Source of the DNA: Phycisphaerales bacterium
GTDB lineage: Bacteria > Planctomycetota > Phycisphaerae > Sedimentisphaerales > Anaerobacaceae
Assembly: GCA_011057845.1 (NCBI GenBank)
Contig: DSDB01000113.1
Location: forward strand, 1 to 6,700
Reading direction: 5' to 3'
Length of the DNA stretch: 6,700 nucleotides
In this document: piece after piece, positions 5,169 to 6,700 of the stretch
Position numbering within the stretch: position 1 is the first letter of the stretch
How the letters are laid out: each line of letters begins with the position of its first letter
The notes under the pieces: model-generated
Seen by the model: only the letters and a program-made list of their open reading frames with translations
Told to the model about the DNA's origin: nothing
Databases searched by the model: none
Made by a program: the position numbers and the translations under genes

Positions 5169-6700
5169 ACTGCTCACAACGGCCCGCCAGAGGCATCGAG
5201 ACCGTTACCGTCGTTCCCATCCCCGGCTCGCTGTCGATTGTCATGCCGCAGCCGTTGATTTGCAGGAACCGCCGGGCGAAGGCCAGCCCCATGCCGCGTT
5301 TGCGCCCGGCCGCCTTCAGCGAAAAGAACGGCGTCGTCGCCTTCCGCACCGTCTCCGCATCCATCCCGCACCCATAGTCCGTTACCGTCACATACACCGT
5401 CGCCGTCGCCGCATCAAACTGCGCGCCAATCTCAACAACCATTTCACCGCTTGCGCTCGTCGCTTGTGCGCTTATGCTCTTGTGCTCCCGTGCTCCCATG
5501 TACGACTCCGCCGCATTGCTTATGATGTTCGCCATCGCCGACGCCACCTGTCCCGAATCCACCCACACGTCCGTCACAAAATCCTCCACCTGCGTTCGGA
5601 TGGTGTATGGCGTATTGCGCAGGGGCCTGGGATCAGGGACCGCGGATCGGTCTTCTGACCCCTGAAGCCTTATGCTCTTATGCTCTTGTGCTCTTGTGCT
5701 CTCTAGTTTGTCCATCGCCAACTGCGACGCCTCCTCGATCAACTGCCGCGCGTCCGTCGCCCCCGGCCGCGGCGCCGGCGGCTGTGCGTAGGCCATCAAC
5801 TGCTCGACAATCCCCGCCGCCTCCCGGCTGTTGGCCGCAATCTGCTCGAGCATCTCCCGCCGCCGCGGGTCCGCCTCATCCCGGCACAACAACTGCGCCC
5901 GCCCGGAAATCACCGCCAGCGGATTGTTCAACTCATGCGCCGCCCCCGCCGCCAGCTCCGTTATGACATCGAGCAGCCGTTCGTCGTCGGCCCGGCCGGC
6001 CTGCTCCGGGGCCAGCGACTCGGCCACGCCCGCCGAACCGGCGCCCGGCGACAGCGCCATGAAATGCTCCGCCAGCCGCCGCTCCCGGTCCCGCGTCATC
6101 GCCATCTCCAGCATCGCCGCCGCCACGGCCGCACTGGCCCGCATATCCGCCGCCATTGCCTCCGCATCGTCCGGGTAGTGCAACTCGAATACGACCGCCC
6201 CGACCGCCCGACCGCCGACCACCAGCGGCAGCAGCTGCGTCCCGTGCGGGTTGAACTCCACATCCAACTGCTCAAACAGCCAGTCCACCCGCCCATGCGC
6301 ATTCGGCAGGGCCAGCCGCGCCGCGACATTCGGCACGACATCCCCGCCGGACGGACGCTCCACCAGCATCGGCCGGGCCGCTCCAAGTGCCTCCACCAGC
6401 AGCGCCTCCACCGCATCCGACGCCTCCTCCGGAACCAGATACACGCACACCGCCGCCGTCTGGAAGGCCTTCTGCCACCGGATCGCCAGTTTCTCGGCGA
6501 TGTCCAGCGGCGTATCGGCCGCTCCAACACTCCTGATGAAATCCGCCAGGAACTCCGTCCGCCCCGTCGCCGTGTGCAGCGCCTCATTATCCCGCGACAA
6601 CTGCCGCCGCGCCCCGCTCAGCCGGACGACCGCCTCGTGAGCGGCCACACAATACTCCGCCGCCGCGTTCGGCGAGTCAATCCCCAGCAACTCGGCCTTC
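5167..6700 (-). CDS. Sensor histidine kinase with GAF-like domain, N-terminus cut by window edge
   Basis: The frame is open through the right edge (preceding codons read K-A-E-L). The TTG at 6690, taken as residue 1 for numbering, is only a convenient point and not the true start. Residues about 45-197 resemble a GAF sensor domain, followed by a short charged helix. The dimerisation/phospho-acceptor helix has AAHELNNPLAVISGRAQL with His252. The ATP-binding domain has the N box (ANIISNAAES, Asn388 and Asn392), G1 (DYGCGM, Asp438), F box (TPFFSL, 453-458), G2 (RGMGLA, 465-470) and G3 (GMGTTV, 490-495). All catalytic boxes are intact, so an active autokinase of the NtrB/ZraS-like type is expected, cytoplasmic in the visible part. 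No membrane segment and no response regulator are in view. Oddly, two repeat-derived insertions (about residues 330-365 and 398-411) interrupt linkers of the ATPase half. An upstream HDOD or other sensor domain is possible but cannot be seen. Confidence 0.9.
   Translation of the reverse strand, partial: KAELLGIDSPNAAAEYCVAAHEAVVRLSGARRQLSRDNEALHTATGRTEFLADFIRSVGAADTPLDIAEKLAIRWQKAFQTAAVCVYLVPEEASDAVEALLVEALGAARPMLVERPSGGDVVPNVAARLALPNAHGRVDWLFEQLDVEFNPHGTQLLPLVVGGRAVGAVVFELHYPDDAEAMAADMRASAAVAAAMLEMAMTRDRERRLAEHFMALSPGAGSAGVAESLAPEQAGRADDERLLDVITELAAGAAHELNNPLAVISGRAQLLCRDEADPRRREMLEQIAANSREAAGIVEQLMAYAQPPAPRPGATDARQLIEEASQLAMDKLESTRAQEHKSIRLQGSEDRSAVPDPRPLRNTPYTIRTQVEDFVTDVWVDSGQVASAMANIISNAAESYMGAREHKSISAQATSASGEMVVEIGAQFDAATATVYVTVTDYGCGMDAETVRKATTPFFSLKAAGRKRGMGLAFARRFLQINGCGMTIDSEPGMGTTVTVSMPLAGRCEQ
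5458..5497 (-). repeat. 8-bp tandem array inside the kinase gene
   Basis: On the minus strand the units GGGAGCAC, GGGAGCAC, AAGAGCAT, AAGCGCAC and AAGCGACG run from 5497 to 5458 without a phase slip. They encode residues 398-411 (MGAREHKSISAQAT), an extra loop between the N-box helix and the next beta strand (EMVVEIGAQ). It is the same family as the array at 5672-5703. Confidence 0.8.
5592..5619 (-). repeat. 7-bp tandem array, CGCAATA type, inside the kinase gene
   Basis: On the minus strand the units CGCAATA (5619-5613), CGCCATA (5612-5606), CACCATC (5605-5599) and the weak CGAACGC (5598-5592) have a 7-bp period. They encode LRNTPYTIR within residues 358-366. The perfect form of this repeat would encode RNTQYAI cycles, which I recall from annotated proteins of environmental bacteria. 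Confidence 0.6.
5629..5662 (-). repeat. Palindrome inside the kinase gene
   Basis: The plus strand reads GGGATCAG, G, GACCG, CGGAT, CGGTC, TT, CTGACCCC. The outer 8-base arms pair with one G.T and the inner 5-base arms pair perfectly, around a 5-nt loop and a 1x2 internal bulge. It is sandwiched between the 8-bp array and the 7-bp array and encodes about residues 343-354 (QGSEDRSAVPDP), which have no counterpart in ordinary histidine kinases. Confidence 0.7.
5672..5703 (-). repeat. 8-bp tandem array AAGAGCAC inside the kinase gene
   Basis: On the minus strand the units GAGAGCAC, AAGAGCAC, AAGAGCAT and AAGAGCAT run from 5703 to 5672. The array begins exactly at codon 330 and encodes ESTRAQEHKSI, extending the linker between the dimerisation domain and the ATP-binding domain. 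Confidence 0.85.

Noticed and set aside
352..5703. CRISPR array or phage attachment sites
   Set aside because: Repeat units are 7-10 bp with no spacers of uniform length, and no cas, integrase or tRNA genes are visible.

Overview
The window looks like part of a GC-rich genome from Planctomycetota, probably the class Phycisphaerae. This is inferred from gene style, not from a database match. The main clues are a secreted giant GLUG-repeat protein that ends in a degenerate dockerin/EF-hand tail (CPDGVSFEDMAYFAGRW, then DLTGDGKVDMGDL), and short-period DNA repeats both between and inside genes.

Layout, left to right. Positions 1-527 hold no convincing gene. There is an intrinsic terminator reading rightward (285-345), then a dense block of 7-bp and 8-bp tandem arrays arranged as a large imperfect inverted repeat (about 352-494), with a further 7-bp array at 512-539. 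Positions 528-4904 (minus strand) encode a 1458-residue exported GLUG beta-solenoid protein: signal peptide, four homologous modules with 27 GLUG turns in all, and a dockerin-like tail. Positions 4905-5166 form its promoter and leader region, with a perfect-consensus sigma70-type promoter (TTGACA, 17 bp, TATAAT), about 150 nt of untranslated leader with small hairpins, and a good ribosome binding site. Positions 5167-6700 (minus strand) encode a sensor histidine kinase whose N-terminus lies beyond the right edge.

The two genes point the same way, kinase first. The 262-bp gap with its own strong promoter suggests the GLUG gene can be transcribed independently. Nothing visible proves that the kinase regulates it, and no response regulator is present in the window.

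The most unusual signal is the set of short-period tandem repeats. At least five unit types occur: 8-bp CACNAAGR, 7-bp AGTAAAA-like, 8-bp AAGAGCAC, 7-bp CGCAATA and 10-bp AATCCGTGCA. They lie between genes, across both stop codons, and in frame inside the kinase. There, two insertions sit in surface-loop positions of the ATP-binding half and encode the same peptide core EHKSI. The larger one is a composite of an 8-bp array, a perfect-armed palindrome and a 7-bp array. This looks like an element or replication-slippage process that colonises intergenic DNA, gene ends and permissive protein linkers.
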